From the NCBI GenBank assembly GCA_965153455.1, contig OZ234499.1, positions 12,582,271 to 12,646,270 of the forward strand: a stretch of DNA of 64,000 nucleotides, given 5' to 3'. The position numbers and the translations under genes were made by a program. The DNA is from Sphagnum compactum. Lineage: Eukaryota > Bryophyta > Sphagnopsida > Sphagnales. Below the pieces are notes generated by a model that was given only the letters and a program-made list of their open reading frames with translations, searched no databases and was not told the origin of the DNA. Positions 1 to 11,534 of the stretch are shown here, piece by piece. Numbering within the stretch: position 1 is the first letter of the stretch; every line of letters begins with the position of its first letter.

Positions 1-1139
1 TTTTATTGGTTCATTCTTCAAGAGGACATTCAAAATTTGTTCAATTATTTTTAACCAACCATTTTTGCACTTATTTATTAAAGAACTAAACATTTATATC
101 CACCTTTCATTGTTTAACATTTCAAAATGTTCATTTTATGTCAAAACATAGGAACACAAGACAAAACTATGTTATGGTTTTTGTTGTGGTAGGTCAATTG
201 TGAATGCACCCACCTTGTCTCATCATTAATGGCCACACCGTTTAGTAATTCCAAATTTGGTACATTTGTTCATGAACTAAAATTCTCTACCCATTTTTCA
301 TCGTCATATTTTATGATGGAAAAAAAAAAAAAAACTAGTTGTTGATCTTGGCTTCACCCAATGATAAAAGTCATGGCTTAAAAATAATGAAACCAAATAT
401 AATCAATAATTGTGAAGTGCAATTATATAAAAAATGGACTAAGTGATAGCAAAAACATTGGAGGTATTTACCAATGTTGGTTGGGTATCTACTTTTGGAC
501 ATACCCAATGGACAAGGTATTTTCAAAAAATTCATATGTGATACCCTAGGGGCCTTGGCTGCACAATTTTTTTTTAACAAATTAAAATCCTCCAAGCATA
601 GACATAGGTTAGATTTTTAAAAAAAGATGGGCACGAGTAACATGTATCAAAATTGGTGATGTTCGGGGGACCTCAACCCAAGCATGTGCATTAACAAATA
701 TGACCATAATTCATATGGTTTTCAAGCAAAAAAAGAAAGAGTACACACTGTTTTATGAAATACTCACATACAACTTACAAATCCCATGATACAAATTGTT
801 CTTTGAAATTGTCAAACACAACTTCCAAATCCTATGTTTTCAACAACTGAATATTAACTCCGAAGTTTGTAACCTAAATAACTACATGATGCAACATTAC
901 TACCACCAAAATTGTAGCCTAGGTGACTAAATGATTAATGATGTAGTATTGATGTCAAGGTGGCAAATTAATCCAAGTTGGAGTTGTTGATGGCACACCA
1001 AAAACTTTTGTTCAGCTTCAGCTATAGCCTTAGTTTGATTTGGTGGGTGTAGAGTGCACTTTTAGACTTTGGCATACTATGCACATATAAACTATAAACA
1101 AAGACATTTAGTAGCCATGCATTGAAACTACATCATCAA
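1..1139. other. AT-rich non-coding DNA
   Basis: No open frame here resembles a known protein and there is no coding-like composition on either strand. Short A and T runs are common. I see no RNA gene or transposon end. Confidence 0.6.
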
Positions 1140-1480
1140 ACCTCAACAATATAATGTAAAATGGAAACCCCAACCAAGATCACAACAATTTGTTAAATAA
1201 AAACCCAACCCCACACCCAATAATACGCAAATTGGAAACCCAAAATATGCAATAATTAAAAAATGGAAAACCCAACATTTGCAAACCTAGAAATTGGGAA
1301 ACCCAACCCCAACCCAATAATTTGTAAACTGAAACCCAAACCCATCCCAACAATCTGCAAATTAGAAACCCAACCTTAACTCGAACAATGTACAAATTGG
1401 AAACCCCAACACCAATGAACTATAAATCAGCCCAACAATTTGTAATTAAAAAAACCCAATAAAATGCAATTTGGAAACCC
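1140..1480. repeat. Degenerate tandem repeat, GCAAATTGGAAACCCAA-type
   Basis: A phrase like GCAAATTGGAAACCCAA recurs every 40-60 bases with many substitutions, often followed by CCAACCCAATAAT. The short frames in it are by-products of the repeat. It is an old, decayed minisatellite. Confidence 0.6.
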
Positions 1481-2774
1481 AAAAAATTTACAAATTACAA
1501 ACTACACAACAAATCTATAACACTTTGAAAACTCCACAATAGATCATACACACACATTTTGGACCCATTATACTCGAGCTTTAAAAAGATTTGTGTTTTT
1601 CTCATCATTGAAGCACTTTGCCCTTGGTACCTACACGTCCAACAAACCACAAAAACACTTGCAACAAAAAATGGGGCAATCTACCATTAAGGTTAGCATC
1701 CATGCTTCTTGATCTGCACCTAGAAACACCACATATGTTAATCTTCTTCAAACAAACTAAAATTAGCAATGAGATTTTCATTTTTTGAAATCATGTCATC
1801 TTCAATCTTGAGGTATTCCTTGATTGAATTAGGTAGGCCAGTCGTGCACCCAAACCTGGGATCATCTAGCCAATTCTTCATTATAAAAACCAACTTGTCC
1901 AAATTTTCAATCCCAAGTCAACAATGTCTCAAACCTATAATGACACCTACCATATTGAAAGTTCTTTCAATTTCTATTTGTGAATCGACAATGCCCATGA
2001 ACTGTCATGCCAAATGTGAAATATTAAGAAATTGCTACTCATGTTTTTGCCCACCATGTGAAAGGATTGAATGTAATAAAAAACAATAGACTTACAATGC
2101 AATAATAAAAAAAGACAAGAATGATCTTGGTTGGACACCCTTGCACAACAATCAAATCATTAAAAAAGAAAAAGAAAAAAGAAAAACCTAAAATGGAGAC
2201 ATGCAAACAAAGTAACCCAACACATGAAAAAAAAAAAAAAAAAAACATTCAGAGATGGTTGAGATGAGCAAGCTTCAACAATTGCAAGAAATAACTAAAT
2301 GTAAACTAAAAAAGAGATTGCAAGAAATCACTGAAATCCACAAGCTCAAATACACACCATAAAAATATACATAAAAAATGAGATTGGAGAAGAAAAAGCT
2401 GAAAGAAAAAAAACATAAAAATGAGAGAGCGCATAAAAAGCTCACACAAAAGTGAATTTCAAAAGAAAAAAAAATTCAAAAAAAATATTTTAAAAACTAC
2501 AAAAGAAAGGAATTAAAAAAAGAAAGGAAAACAATAGGTAACAATGCTCTCATACCTGAACCAACTTTGCTACAAAAGATGTTACAACAATGCTAAGTCG
2601 TCCACTCCCAAACTTTTTGTGTTAGATTAAAATGCCAAAACTTCATTGCATAGTTATGTAGTCGCTTTTTGCTTTAGATCTGAAATGACAAAACTTTGCT
2701 GCAACGTTAGGTAGTCAACTACTCCTAAACCTTTTGCTTTAGATCTAAAACAACTAAACTTCATTGCAGTATTA
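1481..2774. other. Non-coding DNA, A-rich
   Basis: I see no gene. There are long A tracts (for example near 2226-2244) and near-repeats of CTTTGCT/CATTGCA phrases at about 2560-2770. The 106-codon frame at 1769-2089 has no recognisable domain. Confidence 0.5.
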
Positions 2775-2975
2775 GGTTTGTGTGAAGATAACATTGAGGT
2801 TGTTAACCCAATGTTTAGGAAACTAAACACTAATGAAACTAATTAGGTTTGTGTGAAGATAGTTAACCCAACGTTTAGGAAATTAAACACTAATCAAACT
2901 AATTAGGTTTGTGTGAAGATAGCATTGAGGTTGGTAACCCAACGTTTAGGAAACTAAACACTAACTAAACTAACC
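2775..2975. repeat. Three-copy tandem repeat, about 71 bp
   Basis: Three consecutive units each begin GGTTTGTGTGAAGATA and end in AACACTAA..AACTAA. Units start at 2775, 2846 and 2906. The middle unit lacks about 11 bases (CATTGAGGTTG) present in the other two, so a unit-level deletion followed duplication. The copies are close, so the event is fairly recent. Confidence 0.85.
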
Positions 2976-3590
2976 CCAGGCGTGAATACCCCTTTACCAT
3001 AGTCAACTCAAAAGGGCAAAAGGTGCAGAGGCATTAGACGAAACCTCTTAAAAGATTGGTTTTTTTGTTGTCATGAAAGTCACCCACTTACTGACTCTTT
3101 CACATTTTGTCAACGTCAAATACCGTAGTACCTTGACCACTTCAACATATGTCCATCGAATAATTAATTAATTTTGAAACATTCATTTTAACAAATGGAA
3201 TATTTTTAAATATTCACTATTTTCCTTCACAATATTTTTTGATTTGGAAGAAATAATTTTTGAAAATTTCAACATTTCTGAAAATAATATAATTAGTGTC
3301 CAACTGGCCAAGGTACTAAGGAAGTGTGGGAGAGTGTGTTTCCGTGTGTATTTTGCAACTTTGCTGAAAATTTGGACAGGAGTTCCTCCCTCCCACACCC
3401 CCTGAACATGGAAATTGTGAATGCATCATCCAAAAACACACCTATATAGCCTAGATACACTCCCTCATTGGTAGTAAAAGCTTCTAGTTTGGAAGCATTC
3501 AAAGCATTTGAAATTATTTTTTGTGAAAGGCCAATCAAAGTGGTCCATTGCTTTTATTTAAAACAATTTAAACTCATATATAGATATATC
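2976..3590. other. Non-coding DNA
   Basis: Both overlapping minus-strand frames at 3183-3538 lack known domains. Nothing else is supported. Confidence 0.5.
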
Positions 3591-4110
3591 TTTGCTGATA
3601 CCCTCTAGATATATCTGAAAGTATCGCATATCAATGTATCATTTTGATAAATATGGATTTGTAATTTTTGCATTTTGCTCAAACGCACGACATTCGATTT
3701 TTGGTCTATATCCTCCAGATAAAATTTAAAAGGTATGTCATATTCAATGTAGCATCAGACGAACATGAATATGGAAATTTCATATTGACCTTAACATATA
3801 AGATGATATTCCTTTTTTGATATAAAGTTTATGTCATATTAAAACATACATTGGACAAATACAAAGAAAGAAATTTCGTTTTGACCCTAACATATAAGGT
3901 AAAAATATCCTTGTTTGATATCCTCCAAAATAGATACGAACATATGCCATAAATCCAACATACAATGTGATGAACATGGATACAAAAATTTCATATTGAC
4001 CATCATCAATATATTGACATCCATGTTGATATCCTCTCAAACATATCCAAAGTTATAACCATATTCATGTACCATTCAGAGGTATGGAAAATCTCACATC
4101 AACCCTAATT
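3590..4110. repeat. Degenerate tandem repeat, about 120-130 bp period
   Basis: About four diverged units share the order GATATCCTC, (C)AGATA, CATATTCAATGTA, GAACATGGATA, AATTTCATATTGACC, CTAACATATAAG. No coding potential is apparent. Confidence 0.6.
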
Positions 4111-4589
4111 TGTATAAGAATGATACATATCCAATACCTTACATTAAGGTCAGTTCCGTCATTAAATAATCCTCAAAATAGTGAAATGAAATTTTGTGAA
4201 AACATGTTGATGACATGTTGTAAATCATCATAATTATCATAAGCTACACTCTGAATAATTTCATTACTCATATCACAACATTATAGTAGATGATGGAAAA
4301 AAAATTAATTAATAAATAATAAATAAATAAATAATTATATATAATTAAAAAGTGAATTCATTTTTTGAAAAAAAAATTTATTCATTTTGTCAATGTGGAA
4401 ATTGACCCTAGGCTACGGGTATACTAAATTGGAAACACATGGAGGTTAGCTTCATGAGGCCCCCAATGGATGCTTGAGTTCTGGTGGGAATGTTTTCTAT
4501 AGTGGACTCCACATGCCCCGTGTTTTTTTTTTGGGACTATCCTACTTGAACTATGTATCAAAATCTGACAAATTTGAAATTTTAAAAAA

Positions 4590-4975
4590 AAAACACTTGA
4601 TTCTAGCCCTTTCAATTTTTTAATATACATTTCTGGCTATATATAGCCAGCACCAAAAACAAAAAAAGGTTGAACTTAAGACCCTAGAATGAATGTAGGG
4701 ATACCAAACTTTTGGCCCATTTCTGAGTGTATCCCAATGTTTCTAATTGAACTTGAACCATGTATACAAATCAGGCAAAATTTCTTAATTTTTAGTCAAA
4801 TTTTGGCTATTGAAAATCTTTTAAAAAAACCGAAACTTGATTTCAGCAAATTGAAATTTTAATATACATTTCTGGTTATATGTAGCCAGCCAAAACAAAA
4901 AAGAGGGTCTGCACATAACCGTAGAATGTAGGAATACCAAACTTTGGCCCATCTTTGGGTGGCATCCCCACCCTG
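4590..4975. repeat. Direct duplication, offset about 240 bp
   Basis: Two diverged copies, about 4590-4735 and 4830-4975, share AATATACATTTCTGG, TATAGCCAGC, TAGAATGTAGG and ATACCAAACTTTGGCCCAT in the same order. The duplication lies upstream of the syntaxin region and looks unrelated to it. Confidence 0.65.
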
Positions 4976-5049
4976 AAGGGAGGGAAGGGCAGAGCCCCCC
5001 AAAAAAACAAAAAAAAAAAAAGCAAATGCATAAGCCCACTATATTTGGC

Positions 5050-6072
5050 GGCTACCTCCAAAAACTTGCGTAAATTAGGGGTCGCACTGTCTCCGTGACT
5101 TGCGTTCACGCCCGCGGCCTTTTCCCCTTTCCTTCGTCTTTCCTTGTTTTCCTCTTCCCTTCTGGCGCGCGGTTGTTGCAGAAATTGGCGCTTCCTCAGA
5201 GTCGAACCGCGTCGTCCTGTTCCCGCAACGAGTTGACAACTTTCGTCAGCGCGTTTGCTTGTTGCCGTCGCGTGTAATTTAGTTGCCGAAGAAGAAGAAG
5301 AAGAAGACGAAGAAGAAGTCTTTGAGTCTCTCTTCTCGCAAGCTTTCTCTTCTTCGTTAAGTACATCATTGTGTGATTTCTTCTGCCTCTTAGAGAGTCC
5401 GAAAACCAAAGAAATCGGTGAAGATCCGTGTCTGCCGTAGAAGCTTTTGTTGCCGTTCTCGAGTGAAGAAGAATGTATGCATCTCTCTCTCAAGCTTTCT
5501 TGTCTTCATTGAGTACATAATTGTGATATTTCTTCTGCTTCTTGAAGGGAGAGTCTGAAAACCAAGGAAATCAGTAAAGATCCGTATCCGTCTTGGAAAC
5601 TTTTGTTGTTGTTCTGGAGTGAATGTATGTATCTCTCTATCTCTCTCAAGCTTTCTCCTCTTCACTGAGTATATTATTGTGATACTTCTTCAACTTCTTG
5701 AAGAGAGTCTGAAAACCAAAGAAATCGGTAAAGATCAGTATACGCTGGAGAAGATTTTTGTTCTCGTTCTGGAGTGAATGTATGTATTGTGATAGCCATT
5801 CGTTTTGCCGTCCGTCGTGGCTACGCTCTGAATCGTGAGCGAAGGAAGGAGATGTAAGTTGGCAGGCAAGTAAGAGAGAAGCGGCATTCGTAATTAGCGG
5901 AGTTTTTCTTTGTTTTTTTCTTATCGCGGAGGAAATGCGGGTGGCTGGAGGAGGCGATTGATCGATCGATCGGTGAGCGTTGTTGTTTTGTTGTTTATAA
6001 GGGAGCGGCGGAGTCGGATTCTGGAAAGAACCAAAACAGGTTGCACCTTAGACTGAGTTCTTGTCAGGCAGA
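5050..6072 (+). promoter_or_regulatory. Likely promoter and 5' leader of the syntaxin gene
   Basis: Base composition changes here from AT-rich to mixed, with several CpG-containing stretches and CTT/GAA runs typical of plant leaders. TTTATAA near 5994 is a possible TATA element only about 75 bases before the start codon. Another possibility is that the true start of transcription lies near 5.1-5.3 kb, with an intron ending at the AAACAG near 6040. The sequence alone does not decide between these. Confidence 0.4.
5339..5790. repeat. Three-copy tandem repeat upstream of the syntaxin gene, about 152-156 bp
   Basis: Units start with CAAGCTTTCT at about 5339, 5491 and 5647. Each then carries a GAGTACAT/GAGTATAT..TTGTGATA block, CTTCTTGAAG..GAGTCTGAAAACCAA, GAAATCGGTAAAGATC, and a TTCTGGAGTGAATGTATG end. 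Identity looks high (80-90% by eye). The array sits where the promoter or leader of the syntaxin gene should be, so copy number could affect its expression. Confidence 0.85.
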
Positions 6073-7696
6073 ATGAACGATCTCATGACTCAGTCGTTTG
6101 CGAAGGCGAGGAATTATGTGGATCTGAAGAAGGAGACATTTCGAGGGGGAGATTTGGAGGCGGGCGAGGGAATGGAGATGGCCAGCATGGGAGGAGGGGA
6201 ACCACAACAAGACATGACGGGGTTCTTTGAGGAAGTAGCAGTGATCAAGGGGGAGATGGAGCGGGTGAAACAATCGCTTGCAAAGATACAGGCGGCTAAT
6301 GAAGAAACCAAGACGGTGCACAGAGCTCAAGCAATGAAAGCATTGAGAGAGCGAATGGACGAGGACATACGACAGGTGACGAAGATCGCTAAATCCATCA
6401 AAGCCAAACTTGAAGATCTTGATAGGGCGAACATCGCCAACCGGAGCAAGAAAGGATGCGAGGAAGGAACCTCCACTGATCGCACGCGGACATCAATAAC
6501 CGGCAGCTTGAGGAAGAAGCTCAAAGACCTCATGGGAGAGTTTCAAAGTCTTCGCCAAAGAATGATGGGAGACTACCGGGAGACGGTCGAGCGCAGGTCT
6601 GGCTGTCAACACCCACATTCTAAATTGTTGCTGAGCCAAACCGGCATGTTTTGACTTTTCTTCATCCAATTTTCTTTTGGTGGACCGCATACTGAGCACC
6701 AGTGGAGCTGCTCTTAGGCACATTCCTAGCACTGTGCTATACTGTATGCTCTACGAATGCAGTAGTATTCCTAGCTAGCAACACTCCCCTATGTCTCATT
6801 TGAAGCTCTTGCTGAGCCAAACCAGCATGTTTTAACTTCTCTTCGCCCAATTTCCTTTTGCTTGGCCACATACTGAGCACCGGTGGAGCTGCTCTTAGGC
6901 ACGTTCCTAGCACTGTGCTGTACTGTATGCTCTAAGGATGCAGTAGTATTCCTAGCAACACTTCCCTATGCCTTGGAGGATTTGATTGCTAGGACAGCAA
7001 GTAGTCCTTCTTTTACTCTTTTGCTCTTGCAATCATCAAGCCCCACAGTTTGGGCTTCAGGGCAACATTGCCATGTGCTCGAAATGCCATACCATTGCTT
7101 AAACTAGAAGGTGACCATTCTGGGCAGTATAGCCTAAACCCTAAACTATATTGCAACCATTCTCCAGGCAGTGTAATAATGTGTGGTTTGTCGCAGCTCA
7201 GTAGAACTTTGAGAAAGCCATGATCCTTTTATTGATTTCTGTATTATATCTGGGCACTTGAAACAGGTACTACACAGTCACAGGGCAACAACCAGATGAG
7301 GAGACCATAGAGAATATCATCGAGACAGGAAAGAGTGAGAGTTTCTTGCAACAAGCTATTCAAGAACAAGGTCGTGGACAAATCATTGAGACAATCCGAG
7401 AGATCCAGGAGCGCCATGATGCAGTGAAGGACATTGAAAAGAACCTGCTAGAGCTGCATCAGATCTTTATGGACATGGCGGTGTTGGTTGAAGCACAGGG
7501 TGAGCAGTTGAATGACATTGAGCAACAAGTGAACAAAGCTTCTTCGTATATACAAAGAGGTACTACACAGTTGGTTGTTGCCAAGCAGCATCAAAGAAAT
7601 ACTCGCAAATGTGTCTTCATTGCCATCCTCTTGCTTGTGATAATATTCCTTATTATCCTGCTTTCTGTCTTGAAGAGCACAAATGTTATCAAATAA
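6073..7696 (+). CDS. SYP12: Qa-SNARE syntaxin, SYP1 family, SYP12-like (two exons)
   Basis: Plasma-membrane Qa-SNARE that pairs with Qb/Qc and R-SNAREs to fuse secretory vesicles. Exons are 6073-6596 and 7267-7696, joined in phase 2 (CGCAG|GT...ACAG|GTAC), giving 317 residues. The start MNDLMTQSF matches the conserved MNDL start of plant syntaxins, so I reject the in-frame TTG 12 bases upstream. Residues about 45-175 form the Habc helices with [10 protein letters not shown] and DRTRTSI. The SNARE helix spans about 215-280, with conserved [25 protein letters not shown] and VEAQGEQL. Q252 is the expected zero-layer glutamine. One membrane anchor lies at 290-310, followed by a short lumenal tail. 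[14 protein letters not shown] and ASSYIQ favour SYP12 over SYP13. Length is normal and all key residues are intact. Subfamily assignment is by memory of motifs, not a tree. Confidence 0.95.
6622..6970 (+). repeat. Tandem duplication inside the syntaxin intron
   Basis: Two copies (6622-6793 and 6803-6970, offset 181) share GCTGAGCCAAACC, GAGCACCGGTGGAGCTG, CTCTTAGGCAC and CTAGCACTGTGCT. They fill about half of the 670-bp intron (6597-7266). Copies are roughly 85-90% identical by eye. The splice sites at either end are intact. Confidence 0.85.
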
Positions 7697-8283
7697 GTCT
7701 TTGGCTCTGTACGAAGATGATTTCCTTTTTTCTGTATCAATTTGGTAAATCTCTTGCCAGTGCTGAGAGATTGTAGTTATTCAACATGGTTCTTTGTAAA
7801 CTTTAGCAGACTGAAATCAGTACTGTGGCTTAACCACAGCTTTCATCTTCTGTGCTGATCACCATGTGAAATAAATTTCCAGCAGAGGATGTGCAACAAC
7901 ACAGCATTCTGGAAATGAATCAAGGTACTACATATCCTGATTATCCTGCTTCTTACTTCAATGATCATCATGTACTCTTTGGTGTCCAGTGAGTTCTTTT
8001 CCCCACATCCTGCTAGTATTATACTATATTGTTTGCTTTAGTTCTTTGAGAAATTTCTCAATAAAAAATGTGTAGCAAGGGAAGGCTCATTACAGCAATG
8101 CGCAAAATCCACAAACTAATACAAATGAGCATTGGACTTGAGCCAATTGAATTTATTCTCAAGAGCAAATTTCTTCTGAAGTAATTTGAAAGTCATAGAC
8201 TATGTCGAGTCTCCATTGAATTGCCCAAATTCAAGAATAAAATCAAGGGAAGCATGAAATTCACACTTGTTTGCCCATGGCCA

Positions 8284-8300
8284 TAAACCCTAAACCCTAA
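8284..8300. repeat. Short interstitial telomere-like tract (CCCTAAA)2
   Basis: TAAACCCTAAACCCTAA, two units of the plant telomere heptamer, which could also act as a telo-box. A related CATAAACCC occurs about 50 bases downstream. Confidence 0.7.
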
Positions 8301-8751
8301 CAATGATCCCACATGAACTCCACACTTTTGCCTGCAGCCATAAACCCTTGAACCACAACGAACTTGCTTGGAAACATGAACACAAACCTTGTGTTGATCA
8401 TTGAATGATTTTTTTTCATTTTGGTCTGTTGACTTCACTCCTCATGTAGAAACTTTGGGGCAGCTGATTTAGTGCTTCATTAACAAGGTAGTTTATATTT
8501 GGGTTTGACCTTGGGCTCAACTACTAGTGTAAAGTGGGCATTATTAGAGCACTCTCCACTCCCCAGCATCATGTCAGTAGTGAGTACTATAGGTTTTATA
8601 CTCTCACAGTCCAGCATACATAACATGTCCAGCACAATTCACTTGGCAGAGTTTCATCATTCACTTTCTCTTTCAACAGAAACAGTTTAACTTTCTGAAT
8701 TTAATATTCAGGAGATCTGAAATGCAATGCATGAGTAAAGAGAGCATCACA

Positions 8752-8768
8752 CTAAACCCTAAACCCTA
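8752..8768. repeat. Short interstitial telomere-like tract (CCCTAAA)2
   Basis: CTAAACCCTAAACCCTA lies about 110 bases left of the large transposon insertion, outside its target duplication. Confidence 0.7.
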
Positions 8769-8870
8769 CAAATTCTTCATACAGTTATGGCGTGCAACCC
8801 ATTTTCAGCAGTAATTATTTCCACCTGACACAACTCACGGCAGTATGAACAACAAAAGTCTACATTTGAT

Positions 8871-8880
8871 CAGAAACTTG
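8871..8880 (+). repeat. Left target-site duplication of the MULE
   Basis: CAGAAACTTG is repeated exactly at 21314-21323, immediately outside the opposite terminal inverted repeat. Ten bases fits the 8-11 bp duplications made by Mutator-like transposases. Confidence 0.88.
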
Positions 8881-8917
8881 GGCCAGAGTGAACCAGCAGC
8901 CACCAATGCACCAGTTG
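8881..8917 (+). repeat. Left terminal inverted repeat of the MULE
   Basis: It begins GGCCAGAGTGAACCAGCAGC. The 25 bases at 8889-8913 are exactly complementary to 21282-21306. The outermost eight bases match the other end only loosely. Confidence 0.88.
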
Positions 8918-9054
8918 GCCGTTCTGTCCACTGGATGCCTCGCGTTTTTTCATTCGGCGCCCGATGGGGTTCATCACAGTCCATTTTTTTTTGCTGCTGA
9001 CCACTGTACTTTTTTTTTTGGTTCTTGGCCGTTTTTCCCTGGACCTGACCTCAC

Positions 9055-9430
9055 ACATAGCTATCCTGCTCACTTTTCTACCCTCATAAGTATTGCACCA
9101 ACCTTGGTACCTTATTTATTATCCCGTACTTACATAGCTACCCTAATAACTAGTTATCCTATTGACCTAACTACAGTACTAACCACCTACCCTACTAACC
9201 TAGTTACCCTATTAATTACATACCCTACTAACTTAACCACTATACTAACTACCTCCCCTATTGACCTACCTACCCTACATACACGACCACCCTATTAACA
9301 TAAGTATTTTACAAACCTAGTCACCTTGATAAGGTAATTTGTTTCTTATGTACTAACTTGCCTATCTACCTAACTACCTATCTATCTATGTTTTTTACAT
9401 AGCCAAATACTTAATTAACTACCTACTCAC
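9055..9430 (+). repeat. Degenerate short tandem repeat, CCTACTAACCTA-type
   Basis: Many 11-14 base units such as TACCCTACTAACCTA and CTACCTAACTACC follow one another just inside the left end of the element. One AAGTATTGCA motif lies at its left border. The open frame here is a by-product of the repeat. Confidence 0.7.
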
Positions 9431-9432
9431 TT

Positions 9433-9446
9433 CCCCCCCCCCCCCC
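9433..9446 (+). repeat. Poly-C tract, 14 bases
   Basis: A run of 14 cytosines closes the TACC-rich repeat block; its length is likely unstable between individuals and assemblies. Confidence 0.9.
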
Positions 9447-9599
9447 TCAATCCTACCTATCAATTTATTAAGATTATGTAAGTATTACAAACAATTTATA
9501 GTGGAAACAATGTCATAATTGCATCCATTTTGGTTTAATTAATGCATGTTTTACTAAAATTTGTTTACCTAATTTATTATGAATGGACATTACAATACA

Positions 9600-9850
9600 T
9601 ATTTTCATATAATTATTATAAGTATGTACTATTGGATTATGGTTTAGGTTTAGGGTTGAGACACATAAATTAATTAATAGGTTTTTCACAAATGTATAGT
9701 AATTAATCTAAAGTAAGCTAAATTTGGGGGAAAATTTCTAGGGTTTACACATATGTGAAGTAATACAATTGCATTCTATATCTTCTTCAAAAAGAGTGGA
9801 AAAAATTAAGTTGGAGAGATCACACAAAGGCAAAAGACATATCTTGTATT
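9600..9850 (+). repeat. Leader module, copy 1 (upstream of the transposase)
   Basis: This segment is homologous to 16790-17045 and, in its right half, to 15464-15590. Shared blocks include CATATAATT.TTATAAGTAT, TAAATTAATTAA, TAGGGTTTA.ACATATGTGAA and TCTATATCTTCTTCAAA. The two other copies end at a good splice donor (GGTAAGA); this copy reads GGCAAAAGA at that place. I infer a promoter plus non-coding first exon of the element's genes. Confidence 0.6.
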
Positions 9851-10008
9851 TGGGTTTTGTATGAAATTTATTTGATTGTTTTTAAATATTAACGTATTTT
9901 GCATTATATAATTTATATAGTTTGTATATTTTTTTGGGTTTAGGGCATATATCACTAAGACTTTTTTTTGTTAAGGTTTATATAATTAGGGTTGTAATAA
10001 AGCTTATG

Positions 10009-11240
10009 GCAAAATATCATTTGGATTTTTTGGGTTATGCTTTATTATTTAATGTATAAGAATTTGGTTCATATATTTCAGAACTTAAGGTTTATACTCT
10101 AAATTTTGCCCATTGTATTGGTTTTTGATCTTTTCACTTGTTTAGATCTATACCATAATTATGAATCTCCTTTGTTTCCATATGTTCCATAGTTACTAGA
10201 GTTTAATATTTTCTAATCTATTTTTGTACGAATTATGATTTTTTAGGGTTGCGTTTCAATTGGGACTACAAACTTTGGTGGAACATTGTCATCTTTTATT
10301 CTTAAAGGTATGCATTTGTCTCTTATTACTTCTTTTGTTTTTTTGTTTATATTTTCACAATTCAACCTCTTTTCATTTCCTAGTTATTGGATATAGAAAG
10401 GGCATCAAGTTTTATTAAGTATACAACCCTAAATAAAGGTTTTATACTTACATGGATATTTCGTATTCAATATCTCTTTGTAGTTTTTTTTTATACCCAT
10501 ATGCAAATAATGCATTGACTACCCACAACCAGTGTGGGTTTTATGGCTTAAGGCAGGTATTGCATTTTGCACTTCTCAAACAATGTGCATTAATTATCAT
10601 TATGTGGGTATTGCTACATGTGGTTTTGCAAAATATCATTTGGATTTTTAGGGTTATGCTTTATTATTTAGTGTATAGGAATTTGGTTCATATATTTCAG
10701 AACCTAAGGTTTATATTTTAAATTTTGCTCATTGAATTGGTTTTTGATCTTTTCACTTGTTTAAATCTATACCATAATTATGAATATCCTTTGTTTCCAT
10801 ATGTTCCATAGTTGCTAGAGTTAATATTTTCTAACCCATTTTTTTACGAGTTATGATTTTTTTGGGTTGTGTTTTCAATTGGGACTACAAACTTTGGTGG
10901 AACGTTGTCATCTTTTATTCCTAAAATTATGCATTTGTCTCTTGTATATATATATATATATTTCACAATTCAACTTCTTTTCATTTCCTAGTTATTGGAT
11001 ATAGAAAGGGCGTTAAGTTTCATTAAGTATACAACCATAAATAAAGGTTTTATATCTTTACACGGATATTTCATATTCAATATCTCTTTGTAGTTTATTT
11101 TTTCATACCCATATGCGAATAATGCATTGACTACCCACAACCAGTGTGGGTTTTATGGCTTAAGGCAGGTATTGCATTTTGCACCTCTCAAACAATGTGC
11201 ATTAATTATCATTATGTGGGTATTGCTACATGGGGTTTTC
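10009..11240 (+). repeat. Tandem duplication of about 619 bp
   Basis: Copy A (about 10009-10627) and copy B (about 10628-11240) match over nearly their whole length, starting GCAAAATATCATTTGG and ending GGGTATTGCTACATG. Both contain CTACCCACAACCAGTGTGGG and two GTATTGC motifs. Identity is around 90% by eye. The block lies between leader copy 1 and the transposase. Confidence 0.88.
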
Positions 11241-11534
11241 AGACATTATGGGTTTAAGGTACAATCCGGGTATTGCATATGTGAACATTTTCAATGATGG
11301 GAGGTTTAATAGCTCAATGTGGGTATTGTCAAAGTTTGTTTTAGTATATGGGTTCATAATGCAAGTATTATATGTTATGTACATTGGAACAATAGGTATT
11401 TTATATCATGATATGGGTGTCGGAATGGGAATTCCAAGTCACAACATTGATTTTAAAGGAGCCACGTATGTATTGCATTTTGGGTTTTTGTTCAAAGATG
11501 AATGTTTATAAAATTATAAATTCTCTTGGTGCAG
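11240..11534 (+). other. Motif-rich spacer before the transposase
   Basis: It contains GGGTATTGCA at about 11267, the variants GGGTATTGT at about 11324 and TGTATTGCA at about 11466. A good splice acceptor (TTGGTGCAG) ends at 11534, which suggests an upstream non-coding exon is spliced to the transposase coding exon. Confidence 0.55.

Larger units (their letters stand above)
7697..8870. other. 3' flank of the syntaxin gene and intergenic DNA
   Basis: The first few hundred bases are probably 3' UTR; AATAAA occurs at 7870-7875 and AATAAAA near 8060. Beyond that I see no gene. Two short telomere-like tracts lie in this stretch and are listed separately. Confidence 0.55.

Noticed and set aside
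4876-5493. 205-codon minus-strand frame
   Set aside because: It reads antisense through the GAA/CTT-rich putative syntaxin leader and first upstream repeat, giving poly-Ser and basic runs. No domain or supporting splice sites.
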